A stretch of DNA of 64,000 bases, taken from contig NC_011894.1 of assembly GCF_000022085.1 (NCBI RefSeq), positions 7,673,001-7,737,000 on the forward strand, given 5' to 3'. The notes below the pieces were generated by a model. The model did no database searches. It had not been told where the DNA came from and worked only from the letters and a program-made list of their open reading frames with translations. How positions within the stretch are numbered: position 1 is the first letter of the stretch; the number at the start of each line of letters is the position of its first letter. Below are positions 28,934 to 36,846 of this stretch, piece by piece. A program made the position numbers and the translations under genes. The stretch comes from Methylobacterium nodulans ORS 2060 (GTDB lineage: Bacteria > Pseudomonadota > Alphaproteobacteria > Rhizobiales > Beijerinckiaceae).

Positions 28934-29130
28934 TCGGAGGCCCAAAAAACGGAGGCGTTTAGTCGGAGGATCCGACTACGCCCGACTAAGCTGCTTTGTC
29001 GGAGGGCCGGCACTAAAACGTTACTATAACAAAGGCTTAGCGCTGGCCCGACTGCATCCGACTAAGAACCGACTAACCCGCGCCGGACGATCCGACTAAC
29101 CGACTACCCCCTATAGAAGGGTAGTCGGTT
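28925..29130. repeat. Heptamer (CCGACTA) iteron-like array with stem-loop; candidate replication origin
   Basis: Ten exact copies of CCGACTA or its complement occur at 28926, 28931, 28960, 28972, 28982, 29058, 29069, 29092, 29100 and 29122, with near copies at 28996 and 29048. Some form palindromes: TCCGACTAGTCGGA at 28925-28938, and TAGTCGGA-GGA-TCCGACTA at 28960-28978. The last two make a 12-bp stem (29098-29109 with 29119-29130). An AT-richer stretch lies at 29009-29040. Position directly after the helicase gene suggests an origin; an operator array or terminator cluster is the alternative. Confidence 0.65.
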
Positions 29131-29184
29131 GGTTGGTCCGGTGGCCGGCAGGCCCTTGGCCTTCATCTTCACGACGAGATCACC

Positions 29185-30081
29185 TTGCCTACGACGACGA
29201 ACCCCACCCACAAACCGGGCCGATCGTCCGCACCCCCGACCCTGACCCCGCAGCAGCGCGACGACGTCGCCGGCCTGGAGCGGGTGCTCGACTTCCTCGC
29301 CGCGACGCGCATCGACCATGAGACCCGCGTCGCCGATGCGCGTCGCGCGCGAGGCGAGCGCCCGGCCTATCGCTTCCTCACGGTCGACGACTGCCGGGAC
29401 CTCTCCCGCCGCGGCCTCGACGACCTTCTCGAAGATCCGGTCGGGCACGCCCTCGACGGCGCGATCCGCGATGTCGGCCGGTTCTTAGCCCCGATCGGCG
29501 GCGTCGCCCTGATGCACGCCACGCTGGAGCGTGTGGCCGAGAACGCGGACCATCCGGCCGGGCGTGTCCGGTCCCTCGTCGCGGCCCGGTGGGACGGCAT
29601 CAGCGACGGCGGTGGCGGCGACGTGGTGGACTTGAGCGCAAAGGCCAGGAAGGCGCCCGGGGCCTTCGGCCGGGGACGTGGCGTTGCTCAGCACCGCAGC
29701 GTGTCGCGGGCCGTAGGGCCGCTACGTCCTCTTCAGGCCGGCAGGGCTGGGCCAGTGCAGGAAGCTTGGCGGCCAGATCTTCTTGGGCGACGTCCCCGCG
29801 CTGACAGCCTGGTTCGGTGCAGCCTGAGGCGCACTCATGCGATCGGAGCCGTGGGTGACCAGCGCGATCACCACGAGCGCGGCGAGGAAGGCGAGACGAC
29901 CCTTGAGACGCGACATGGCCTACCTCCCGACTTGGGGCGGTATGACGCGATGATGCGCCAACCACCGGACCGGTTCCAGCACGGCCGCAGATCGATCTGC
30001 CGGCCCATGGAGAGCGTTTCGCCGTCTCGACCTCAAGGGGCCCAACCCGAGACAGCGAAACGGCCGCCACGGGCCTTCTGA
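29185..30081 (+). CDS. Protein of unknown function; only the N-terminal half looks coding
   Basis: From a TTG start, residues 1-155 look like a real protein (QQRDDVAGLERVLDFLAATRIDHETRVADARRARGERP, then YRFLTVDDCRDLSRRGLDDLLEDPVGHAL). It is acidic and helical with no recognised domain. After about 29650 the translation becomes low-complexity and overlaps a convincing minus-strand gene, so the native stop has probably been lost or a frameshift is present. It is the first gene after the heptamer array and may be a replication accessory. Confidence 0.45.
   Translation: MPTTTNPTHKPGRSSAPPTLTPQQRDDVAGLERVLDFLAATRIDHETRVADARRARGERPAYRFLTVDDCRDLSRRGLDDLLEDPVGHALDGAIRDVGRFLAPIGGVALMHATLERVAENADHPAGRVRSLVAARWDGISDGGGGDVVDLSAKARKAPGAFGRGRGVAQHRSVSRAVGPLRPLQAGRAGPVQEAWRPDLLGRRPRADSLVRCSLRRTHAIGAVGDQRDHHERGEEGETTLETRHGLPPDLGRYDAMMRQPPDRFQHGRRSICRPMESVSPSRPQGAQPETAKRPPRAF
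29722..29916 (-). CDS. Small exported or membrane-anchored peptide
   Basis: The 64-residue product begins MSRLKGRLAFLAALVVIALVTHGSD, a basic N-terminus plus hydrophobic core, followed by a Pro/Ala-rich tail (WPPSFLHWPSPAGLKRT). GGGAGG lies seven bases upstream of the ATG, which supports translation. It overlaps the doubtful 3' half of the plus-strand frame. Confidence 0.55.
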   Translation of the reverse strand: MSRLKGRLAFLAALVVIALVTHGSDRMSAPQAAPNQAVSAGTSPKKIWPPSFLHWPSPAGLKRT

Positions 30082-30138
30082 GCGGAAATCGGAACCGTCC
30101 GCCGCGTAAGACCAATTCCCCGCCAGGAGGAGCGCACC

Positions 30139-30306
30139 ATGACAGACACTGACCTCAGCAAGCCTGGTGACAAAGCCCCGCCCGGCACGCCTGGTACTGG
30201 CGAGAATATTTGCCCGCGCTGCCACGGTACCGGCAAGTTCAACGCTGTGCCCTGTCCTGATTGTGCGGGCACCGGTAAGATCACGGAGCCGATCGGCGGC
30301 GCCTGA
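30139..30306 (+). CDS. Mini zinc-finger protein with DnaJ-type CxxCxGxG repeats
   Basis: The 55-residue product contains ICPRCHGTGKF and PCPDCAGTGKI, two CxxCxGxG motifs, exactly one DnaJ-like zinc-binding unit on its own. In DnaJ this unit binds zinc and unfolded protein. GGAGGAG lies just upstream of the ATG. Free-standing versions are known in Alphaproteobacteria as small proteins of unclear role. It is easily overlooked because of its size. Confidence 0.7.
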   Translation: MTDTDLSKPGDKAPPGTPGTGENICPRCHGTGKFNAVPCPDCAGTGKITEPIGGA

Positions 30307-30527
30307 TCCGGTAAATGGCGGGGCAGATCCGCAAACTTCGCGGATCTGTCCACTGCAATCATGTGCCATTTTGTCCCGAAAAGTGCGTTAGTCTTGATGC
30401 TGCCGCAAAGGCGTATTAGCTAACCTGAGACGACGTGTTGGCGCTGCGGGATGTGGTCGCCGCACGCGACGTCGAAGCGCTCGACTTTGACCTACACGGG
30501 CTCGGCGAGGACGCCAGTCGCATCTAG

Positions 30528-31993
30528 GAGCCCGTCCGAGTAAGTACCTCGACGGCGGCGCTTTGGGATGATTCACTCGGCTCATGGCCAAGGTGTTTCG
30601 CTCCTGGGACGTCGATCAGGGCTGGCTGCTGCCACCCTCGCTGCATGAGTTCGTGCCGCCCGGGCACATGGCGCACTTCGTGCGCGATACGGTGCGCGAG
30701 GCGCTCGACCTCTCAGCCATTCTCGACACCTACACCGAGGAGCGCGGCTACCCGCCCTACCATCCCGGCATGATGGTGGCCCTGCTCCTCTACGGCTACA
30801 GCCGCGGTCTGTACTCGTCGCGTCAGCTCGCCCGCGCCTGCGAGGAGCGGGTTGACTTCATGGCCGTGACCGGCCTGAACCGGCCCGACTTCCGCACCAT
30901 CGCTGACTTCCGCAAGCGGCATCTGACGGCGCTCTCGGACCTGTTCGTGCAGGTGCTGCGGCTGTGCCGGGCGGCCGGGCTGGTCGGCTTTGCCCACGTG
31001 GCGGTGGACGGCACCAAGCTGAAGGCCAACGCCTCGCGCCACAAGGCGATGAGCTACGGCCGGATGAAGGCGGCCGAGTCGACGCTGGCCGCCGAGGTCG
31101 AGGCTTGGCTGGATCAAGCGCGCGAGGCCGACGCGGCGGAGGATCGGGCTCATGGGACCGACCATCGTGGCGACGAGACACCGGCCTGGATGGCCGACAA
31201 GCAGCGGCGGCTGGAGACGATCCGCGCCGCCAAGGCCGCGTTGGAGGCAGAGGCTGCCGATCCGCCCGATCCGGAGGACGAGGACGGGCCGGGGGCCTCG
31301 TCGGGCATGCGCTGGCAAGGTCGGCCCTTGCGGGGCGAGGACGGCGGTCCGCCCGACCGGGCGCAGCGCAACTTCACCGACCCGGACAGCCGCATCCTGC
31401 CCACGCGCGACGGGTTCGTGCAGGGCTACAACGGCCAGATTGCGGTTGATGCGGCCCATCAGGTGATCGTCGCGCATCGGCTCGTGACGAACCCCGCCGA
31501 CTCGCGCGCTCTCGTGCCGCTCGTCGACGGCGTCTGCACCCATCTCGGGCGCAAGCCGCGGGAGGTCTCCGGAGATGCCGGCTTTGCCACCGAGGCGAAC
31601 CTGGCCGCGCTGCAGGAGCGACGGATCACAGCCTATCTCGCTCCGGGCCGTGCCCGTCACGGCGAGGCGGATGCAGCAGGTCGCCGGAGGCTGACGAAGA
31701 TGCCCCTGATGAGCGCGATGGCCGTCCGCCTGAAGCGGGCTGGGCGCCGGAGCCGTTACCGTCTCAGGAAGCAGGTCGTCGAGCCGGTGTTCGGGCAGAT
31801 CAAGCAGGCCAGAGGCTTCCGACAGTTCCTGCTACGTGGGCTCGATCAGGTCCGCGGCGAGTGGGCGATGATCTGCACCGCCCATAACCTCCTGAAGCTG
31901 GCGCAGGCCGCGCGCTGAGCCTGTGGCGCAGGAGCCATCCGCCCAGATCTCAACCTTAGTCCCAACGCATCAAACCGTTACTCGGACGGGCTC
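30528..31993 (+). mobile_element. IS1182-family insertion sequence with CTAG target duplication
   Basis: Perfect 16-bp terminal inverted repeats GAGCCCGTCCGAGTAA (30528-30543) and its complement (31978-31993) flank one transposase gene. CTAG is present on both outer sides (30524-30527 and 31994-31997), which fits a 4-bp palindromic target. The element is complete. Sequence just left of it, from about 30435, reads as a short open frame that the insertion may have interrupted. Confidence 0.9.
30584..31918 (+). CDS. IS1182-family transposase
   Basis: The 444-residue DDE transposase has the N-terminal domain DUF772 (LPPSLHEFVPPGHMAHFVRD, YHPGMMVALLLYGYSRGLYSSRQLARACEER), the first Asp in HVAVDGTKLKANAS, the second in VSGDAGFATEANL, and the C-terminal Glu region in RLRKQVVEPVFGQIKQARGFRQF. 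Full length and uninterrupted, so it is probably active. Confidence 0.9.
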   Translation: MAKVFRSWDVDQGWLLPPSLHEFVPPGHMAHFVRDTVREALDLSAILDTYTEERGYPPYHPGMMVALLLYGYSRGLYSSRQLARACEERVDFMAVTGLNRPDFRTIADFRKRHLTALSDLFVQVLRLCRAAGLVGFAHVAVDGTKLKANASRHKAMSYGRMKAAESTLAAEVEAWLDQAREADAAEDRAHGTDHRGDETPAWMADKQRRLETIRAAKAALEAEAADPPDPEDEDGPGASSGMRWQGRPLRGEDGGPPDRAQRNFTDPDSRILPTRDGFVQGYNGQIAVDAAHQVIVAHRLVTNPADSRALVPLVDGVCTHLGRKPREVSGDAGFATEANLAALQERRITAYLAPGRARHGEADAAGRRRLTKMPLMSAMAVRLKRAGRRSRYRLRKQVVEPVFGQIKQARGFRQFLLRGLDQVRGEWAMICTAHNLLKLAQAAR

Positions 31994-32210
31994 CTAGTTG
32001 AGTAGGGGCATAAACAAAAAATGTTGTCCGAAAATTTGCAACAGGGTGACTTATTGCAGTTGTGCGGTGACCGCATCCACCCCCGCCACCGGGAAGAACC
32101 TACCCCTCGGCCCTCGGGTCCTCCTCGTAGCTCCCACCCTACGGGTGACGGACGAGGCCCGACACTTGGCTAGGTGCAGACCATCATTTGCATACAACAG
32201 TGTTGCATCA

Positions 32211-32771
32211 ATGTCTCACGACGACGAAGCTCTTATCTCGCCAAGTGCCGCCGCTACTACACTCGGGCTCAATAGGTCGACACTTTGCCGCCAGATCCGC
32301 AGCGGCCACATCCCAACGCACGACGGCAAGGTGCGACTGTCGGAAGTCCGCAAGGCCCGAGCCGAAAACCTCAAGCAGCCACGTGGCGGCCCACGGAAAG
32401 GCGCTGCGCCGTCACGCATGCAACATCACGATCCAGTCGCGGCGGCAGTGCTCGCCGTGCTACGCCACCACGCCCGCATCGTCGCCACGTCGGTGCTTGA
32501 GGCGGGCGGGTCGCTTGAGGTCGCCTTTGCGGCCTCGCGCATCGCGCACAGCCCCTTCCTCGAAGCGGCTCGCCTCGCCTTGGGCGACGAGGAAGGTGTG
32601 CTGGTGAGCCTGCCCGCCGATCAGGTCATCGAACCGGACTGGAGTGCACTCGCGAAAGCGGCAGATGTGTCGTGCGATCCGGCCGCCCTGAGGGCCTACC
32701 TCAACGGCCTGCCGGTCTGGTCGGACTCGGGCACGTCTCACTTTGAGTGTGCGGCCACATGTTCGGCCTGA
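32211..32771 (+). CDS. HTH-type DNA-binding protein of unknown role
   Basis: The 186-residue product opens with ISPSAAATTLGLNRSTLCRQIRSGHIPTHDGKVRLSEVRKAR, an excisionase/HTH_17-like DNA-binding segment in which the residue pattern after the turn matches terminase-small-subunit and island regulators. The rest (AVLAVLRHHARIVATSVLEAGGSLEVAF) is helical and unrecognised. It could bind island DNA as a regulator or packaging factor. The ATG follows a TGCA...TGCA dyad (32189-32209) that may be its own operator. Confidence 0.55.
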   Translation: MSHDDEALISPSAAATTLGLNRSTLCRQIRSGHIPTHDGKVRLSEVRKARAENLKQPRGGPRKGAAPSRMQHHDPVAAAVLAVLRHHARIVATSVLEAGGSLEVAFAASRIAHSPFLEAARLALGDEEGVLVSLPADQVIEPDWSALAKAADVSCDPAALRAYLNGLPVWSDSGTSHFECAATCSA

Positions 32772-32774
32772 CGT

Positions 32775-33083
32775 TCACGGCCCGCTGATGGGCAGAACCA
32801 TCAGGGCCCCCGTGATTGGGTCACCCGTCACTACGGCTTCCTGCATCCCTCTCGGGGTTACAGCCAATGTGGCGACCAGAATGCCGAGCGCCAGGGCCGC
32901 GACGCCCAACACGCCGCTCACCAGGTCAGCCCACTTCTCCAACCGCGCGATGACGAGCAAGCCGGCCACGAAGGCTCCGGTTGCGACGAGTAGAGGGCCA
33001 AAGGATGAGGACACCTGTTGGGCCTCCTGGACGCAGTACAGACAGAGAGAAGAACGCCTCTCGTGGCCCTGGGATCCCATCAA
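32775..33083 (-). CDS. Small two-span membrane protein
   Basis: The product of up to 102 residues has two hydrophobic segments (FGPLLVATGAFVAGLLVIA and LVSGVLGVAALALGILVATLAVT). The first 25 residues are less convincing, so the true start may be internal. It is oriented with the DUF1469 gene upstream and may be co-transcribed. No family is recognised. Confidence 0.45.
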   Translation of the reverse strand: MMGSQGHERRSSLCLYCVQEAQQVSSSFGPLLVATGAFVAGLLVIARLEKWADLVSGVLGVAALALGILVATLAVTPRGMQEAVVTGDPITGALMVLPISGP

Positions 33084-33108
33084 GCGGCATGTTCGCTTCG
33101 GCTCCTAT

Positions 33109-33474
33109 TCACTTAGCCATTTCGTGCCGCCGTCCGACTGAATGCATCTTGCTTAGGCCCCAGTAGCCCAAGCCTGCGGCGATGATGATAAAGGGCGTGG
33201 CGACAATCACGGCCCCGAGTACCTCCGACCCTGTAAGCCACGCCAAGAACTTGACGGCGGCCACGAGCAACAGGAAGGCGCCACAGAACAGAAACACCGC
33301 ACCTCCTCCGAAGGAAGAGCATAAGATCCTAGCCGTGCGGCTGATCTCGTCGAGTTCAGCCTTCAGCAGTGCAAACTGCTTAGTTGCCAAATCAGACGCT
33401 TGCTGTACAGCATCCAATAGCAGCCTACCGGTGCTTTTCCGGGGTTCCGTCTCAGCTTGATCCGCCTGCTCCAT
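33109..33474 (-). CDS. Phage holin superfamily/DUF1469-type membrane protein
   Basis: The 121-residue product has a polar helical N-terminus (LLLDAVQQASDLATKQFALLKAELDEISRTA) and two membrane helices (GGGAVFLFCGAFLLLVAAVKFLAWL and VLGAVIVATPFIIIAAGLGYWGL). This matches Phage_holin_3_6/DUF1469 proteins. Most bacterial members are not lysis genes but membrane-organising proteins found beside stress genes, so 'holin' should not be read as evidence of a prophage. Confidence 0.65.
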   Translation of the reverse strand: MEQADQAETEPRKSTGRLLLDAVQQASDLATKQFALLKAELDEISRTARILCSSFGGGAVFLFCGAFLLLVAAVKFLAWLTGSEVLGAVIVATPFIIIAAGLGYWGLSKMHSVGRRHEMAK

Positions 33475-33652
33475 CGCCCCGCCGCAAAAACTTATTCAGT
33501 TCCGGCATGACAATCATTCTGGGTTCATGCTGTTCCGGTGCTGCGGCTTCCTTTTCAGCTACCAGCGCATATGGAGCGCGAAGCGCTCGAAGAGACCGGC
33601 GAGGCATTGGGCTTGCAGCCCGCGCCGGCTCTTCGGGCGCTTTGTCGCCGCG

Positions 33653-34519
33653 CTACACGACCGCGCCGGACGTGATCACCGGCCCCATCTCACTGATCAC
33701 CTCAACCGCCGGCAGGAACATCGGCATGGGCCGATCGGCGCTGCGCCAGCGGTCAAGGAACTCGCCGAAGTGCGGTCGCGTCTCGCGCTCCGCCTCGAGG
33801 CACCGCACCAAGCTCTCGATAGAGGCGTTGTAGCCGTCCGCATCGGTCCGGCCGGTGAGCAGCGCCCACCGCGCATACACCGCAAACAGGTTCAGCGTAT
33901 CGCTCTCACAATACGCCCTGACCTGATCGGTGCCACCCTGCTCGATCATCTCCTCGACCAGAGAGCCGTGGCCGCCAACCTTGCCGGGCAGGCCCAACGC
34001 GACGGCGACGTCCTCCATGCTCATCGACGCACAGGAGCGGTAGTCCGAGAGCTGCTCCATCAGGTCGCAATGCCAGTCCGGGGAGTAGCGCTGCGTGTAG
34101 CTCTCCCACCTCGTGCCGCTCGTGAACCACGGCGCCGCGCTGATCCCGTGGATCATGGCGCGGGAGCGGAGGACGGGCAGGTCGAACCCTTTCCCGTTCC
34201 AGGTCACCACGCGGGCGTGGCTGTTCGCGAAGTACTGCCAGAACCCGGCGAGCAACCGCTTCTCGTCCCAGTCGGCCCGGCCGCCGGTCCGGCAGCAGTT
34301 GACGATGTAGCGCTCCGTCCGGTCCGCACGGCGCACGATCTTGGCCTCAACGAGGGAGATCGCGACCACGCGATGCGTGATCGGCTGCGGGGGGAACTTG
34401 TCCTTGGGGTGATTGGGAATCAGCTCCCGATCGGGCACCGTCTCAATGTCGAAGGAGACCAGATGGCCGTGAGTGGTGGCATTGTCGAAGTAGGTCATAG
34501 CTGTCGTATCCTTACTCAC
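33653..34519 (-). CDS. PolB-like 3'-5' exonuclease (DNA_pol_B_exo2)
   Basis: The 288-residue protein has the DEDDy exonuclease layout: Exo I in LVSFDIETVPDRELI near residue 20, Exo II around VVTWNGKGFDLPVLRSRAM near 103, a further Asp in HCDLMEQL, and Exo III YCESDTLNLFAVYARW near 204. It matches the predicted 3'-5' exonuclease family related to the PolB proofreading domain. Free-standing members occur in phages and genomic islands and may act in replication or repair of the element. The gene downstream of it in reading direction is not related. Confidence 0.8.
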   Translation of the reverse strand: MSKDTTAMTYFDNATTHGHLVSFDIETVPDRELIPNHPKDKFPPQPITHRVVAISLVEAKIVRRADRTERYIVNCCRTGGRADWDEKRLLAGFWQYFANSHARVVTWNGKGFDLPVLRSRAMIHGISAAPWFTSGTRWESYTQRYSPDWHCDLMEQLSDYRSCASMSMEDVAVALGLPGKVGGHGSLVEEMIEQGGTDQVRAYCESDTLNLFAVYARWALLTGRTDADGYNASIESLVRCLEAERETRPHFGEFLDRWRSADRPMPMFLPAVEVISEMGPVITSGAVV

Positions 34520-34538
34520 GATCTTGTTCTGGTATGTG

Positions 34539-34985
34539 TCAGTTGCAGCTACGAAGCCTGATGGTTTCTAGCGCGCTATGAAGACTCTCTAGCTCAGCTT
34601 TTTCACGCATAAACTGCGCGGTCGTGAACGTCAGGTACGGCTTAACGCCCGCGCAGAACAGAACCTTGCCGATCGACAGCGCTACACATGCAGAGATGTG
34701 GTAGGCATTCGGAGGATACGGCCGGCTGCCGGATCCCGTGCGGGGGTTTCCACAGCGGAAGTTGAACCGCCACCGTCCACGGTTCGGGTGCAACTGATGC
34801 TTAGTCTGCACAAGGACTGGATGCATGCTGCCATCCTCGAACGTGAGGATGTGATCGAACGGTGCGGCACGACGAGTACCGTGCGCATCGAAGCCCTCTC
34901 TCAGGAAGAAGTGCGTGACATAGGCTTCGGCACTGTCTCCCCTCTGACAATCACGTGCCGCGTTAACCCTCATAATCGAGTTCAT
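34539..34985 (-). CDS. Putative PD-(D/E)xK-fold nuclease-like protein
   Basis: From the ATG at 34985 the product has about 148 residues. RGDSAEAYVTHFFLREGFDAHGTRRAAPFDHIL followed by HPVLVQTKHQL gives the E...D...QxK order of PDDEXK_5-type nucleases, the fold of archaeal Holliday resolvases and intron-associated endonucleases. The Lys of QTK would be the catalytic lysine. It lies 20 bases upstream of the exonuclease gene on the same strand, so the two nucleases probably form an operon. The assignment is by motif pattern only. Confidence 0.5.
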   Translation of the reverse strand: MNSIMRVNAARDCQRGDSAEAYVTHFFLREGFDAHGTRRAAPFDHILTFEDGSMHPVLVQTKHQLHPNRGRWRFNFRCGNPRTGSGSRPYPPNAYHISACVALSIGKVLFCAGVKPYLTFTTAQFMREKAELESLHSALETIRLRSCN

Positions 34986-35923
34986 CGATACGGAACGAAA
35001 CAAGTCGTATTGCATCTTGATGCCCAGCACCTGGATTGGAACTTGGACGCACGGAGCCGTTTCCTGTCCGCGTCGGCGGCAAGCTTGGGTGTCGTCCGGG
35101 TTGAATTTGCAGACCCCGCGAGGCCGAGCGGCGCCGTTGGCAGGCGCAGTGACCGCTGCCTACCCGGAATCAGATCGGCTCGAGGGCTTCAGGTGTCAGT
35201 GCTACGTGCTGTTCGCCATCATCGGCCGTCTCCTATCCGCAACCGATGCAGGACGGCTGGCACCGCCAATTGGCGGCAGCCAACTCGTCGGGTAGGATCA
35301 GCCCGCTTTGCAAGAGCATGGGCTTTCGTCCCACCGAGCCGCTGATCCCCTGCCAGGGATTGGCGGCTCTTCTGCATCCACGCCCCAATGCCGGGGGCTC
35401 GGCTACTCAGCGGCTCGGGGCATCCCGGCCGTTAACCATTCATAAACCAACGGCATTAACCGGTCCTTGCCGCGGACGGCGGCCGGTGCGGTCGTGATTC
35501 TCGACGGTGTCGTCGAGGATGCCGCTCCGCGCACCAGGATCAGCCGTCATGGGTAGGTTCATCCGGTCCCGCCTCCAATGCAATCGATGTCCCCAGCATT
35601 TTCACTACGCGAAGATTGTGGGGAACGATATCTCTCGCCCAGAAGTAGCAACGACCCAATTAGTGATGCATAGAGGCTACAAGGGATCGGTATAAAAACT
35701 CTATATCCATCAGATAGTTACCCGTCCGGGGTGCCCCTTTTGTCCCGGACAGGGCACACGCGGGTAATTTGGTAGGAAATATCACCTCCGGCCATTCACC
35801 TCCGCCGTATGCGAAATGGCTGGGCACTTTGGGGCAAAGCCGCAATCGGGCTCGGATTGCCCGCACGACAGATCACTAATCACGGCCGGCCCGAACTAGT
35901 CAAAGACGTTCCGATCGCTTCTA
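34986..35923. other. Gene-poor gap of about 940 bases with nested inverted repeats
   Basis: No frame here has both a ribosome site and protein-like composition. At 35719-35766 a composite inverted repeat is visible: TACCCG/CGGGTA outside and GTCCGGG/CCCGGAC inside, with a GCCC/GGGC pair offset between them. The stretch GTTAACCATTCATAAACC near 35440 is AT-rich and promoter-like. Decayed coding sequence is likely. Confidence 0.4.
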
Positions 35924-36843
35924 AGAGTCCGTCCGATAAGTCAAAGAGCGCGTCCGAGGCGCCGGACCAGGATCATGACCGCAGCGGCGTAAAGGAAGGC
36001 CTTGGCCGAGGCGCGGGTCGCTTCGGGATCCTTCCAGAGGCGGCGGTTGCGGCTGATCCAGGCGAAGAAGCGTTCAACGACCCATCTGCGCGGATGGACG
36101 GCAAAGCCGACCTGATCGGGTGGTTTGCGCACGATCTCGACCGTGATGATCGTCGCCGTAGCCGGGCCGTCACCGGCGTAGCCTGCATCGGCAAAGCTCT
36201 TGACGCTGAAAGGGAACACGCGACGGGACAGGCGCAGCACCGGCCCGGCGCCCTCGCGGTCCTGCCCATCCGCGGGCTGCGGATCGAGGATGAGGGCACG
36301 CCCGTCGGTGTCCACCAGGGCTTGGCGCTTGCGGCCCTTCACCTTCTTGCCCGCATCGTAGCCGCGCGGACCACCGCTTTCGGTCGTCTTCACGCTCTGA
36401 CTGTCGAGCACAGCGACCGTGGGCGAGGCCTCCCGCCCAACGCGCTCGCGGTCGGCCATCACGAGATGATGGTTGATCCGGGCGAACAGTCCCTCATTGC
36501 GCCAGCGGCTGAAGGAACCGTAAGCCGTCGAGCGCGGCGGCAGGTCCTTGGGGATCAGGCGCCATGCGATGCCCCCGCGCAGAACATAAAAGATCGCATT
36601 CAGGATCTCACGCATCGTCCAGACCGGCGGGCGACCGAGGGAGGACGGCGCGGGCATGAGTGGGCCAATCACCGCCCACTCGGCATTGGTCAGATCGGTT
36701 TCGTAGCGCAGGCCCGCGCGGCTATGCTGCCGCCGGGTGGTCGGGGTCCACATGGCAGGTCCAGGTCAGGTTTCAGCACCCTCCTGGAAGCACCGCCATC
36801 CCGGCCACTCAACCCCTCTCGCGCCCTTTATCGGACGGGCTCT
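35924..36843 (-). mobile_element. IS5-family insertion sequence (first copy)
   Basis: The terminal repeats AGAGTCCGTCCGATAA (35924-35939) and TTATCGGACGGGCTCT (36828-36843) match with one mismatch and enclose a full transposase. No clean target duplication is visible, because the right edge was later used as the target of the next element, which begins four bases further on. Confidence 0.8.
35941..36753 (-). CDS. IS5-family transposase
   Basis: The 270-residue protein has the DUF4096 N-terminus (YETDLTNAEWAVIGPLMP and MREILNAIFYVLRGGIAWRLIPKDLPP), the first catalytic Asp in AVLDSQSVKTTESGGPRGYDAGKKVKGRKR, the second in FADAGYAGD and the Glu in RRWVVERFFAWISRNRRL. This is the IS427/ISL2 type common in Methylobacterium. 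It is uninterrupted. Confidence 0.9.
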   Translation of the reverse strand: MWTPTTRRQHSRAGLRYETDLTNAEWAVIGPLMPAPSSLGRPPVWTMREILNAIFYVLRGGIAWRLIPKDLPPRSTAYGSFSRWRNEGLFARINHHLVMADRERVGREASPTVAVLDSQSVKTTESGGPRGYDAGKKVKGRKRQALVDTDGRALILDPQPADGQDREGAGPVLRLSRRVFPFSVKSFADAGYAGDGPATATIITVEIVRKPPDQVGFAVHPRRWVVERFFAWISRNRRLWKDPEATRASAKAFLYAAAVMILVRRLGRAL

Positions 36844-36846
36844 CAG

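Noticed and set aside
33109..33474. Holin as evidence of a prophage
   Set aside because: DUF1469/holin-superfamily proteins are common in bacterial stress loci, and no lysin, capsid, tail or terminase gene was found in the island.
34698..35345. 215-codon plus-strand open frame opposite the PDDEXK-like gene
   Set aside because: It is a mirror of the minus-strand gene for its first half and low-complexity for the rest.
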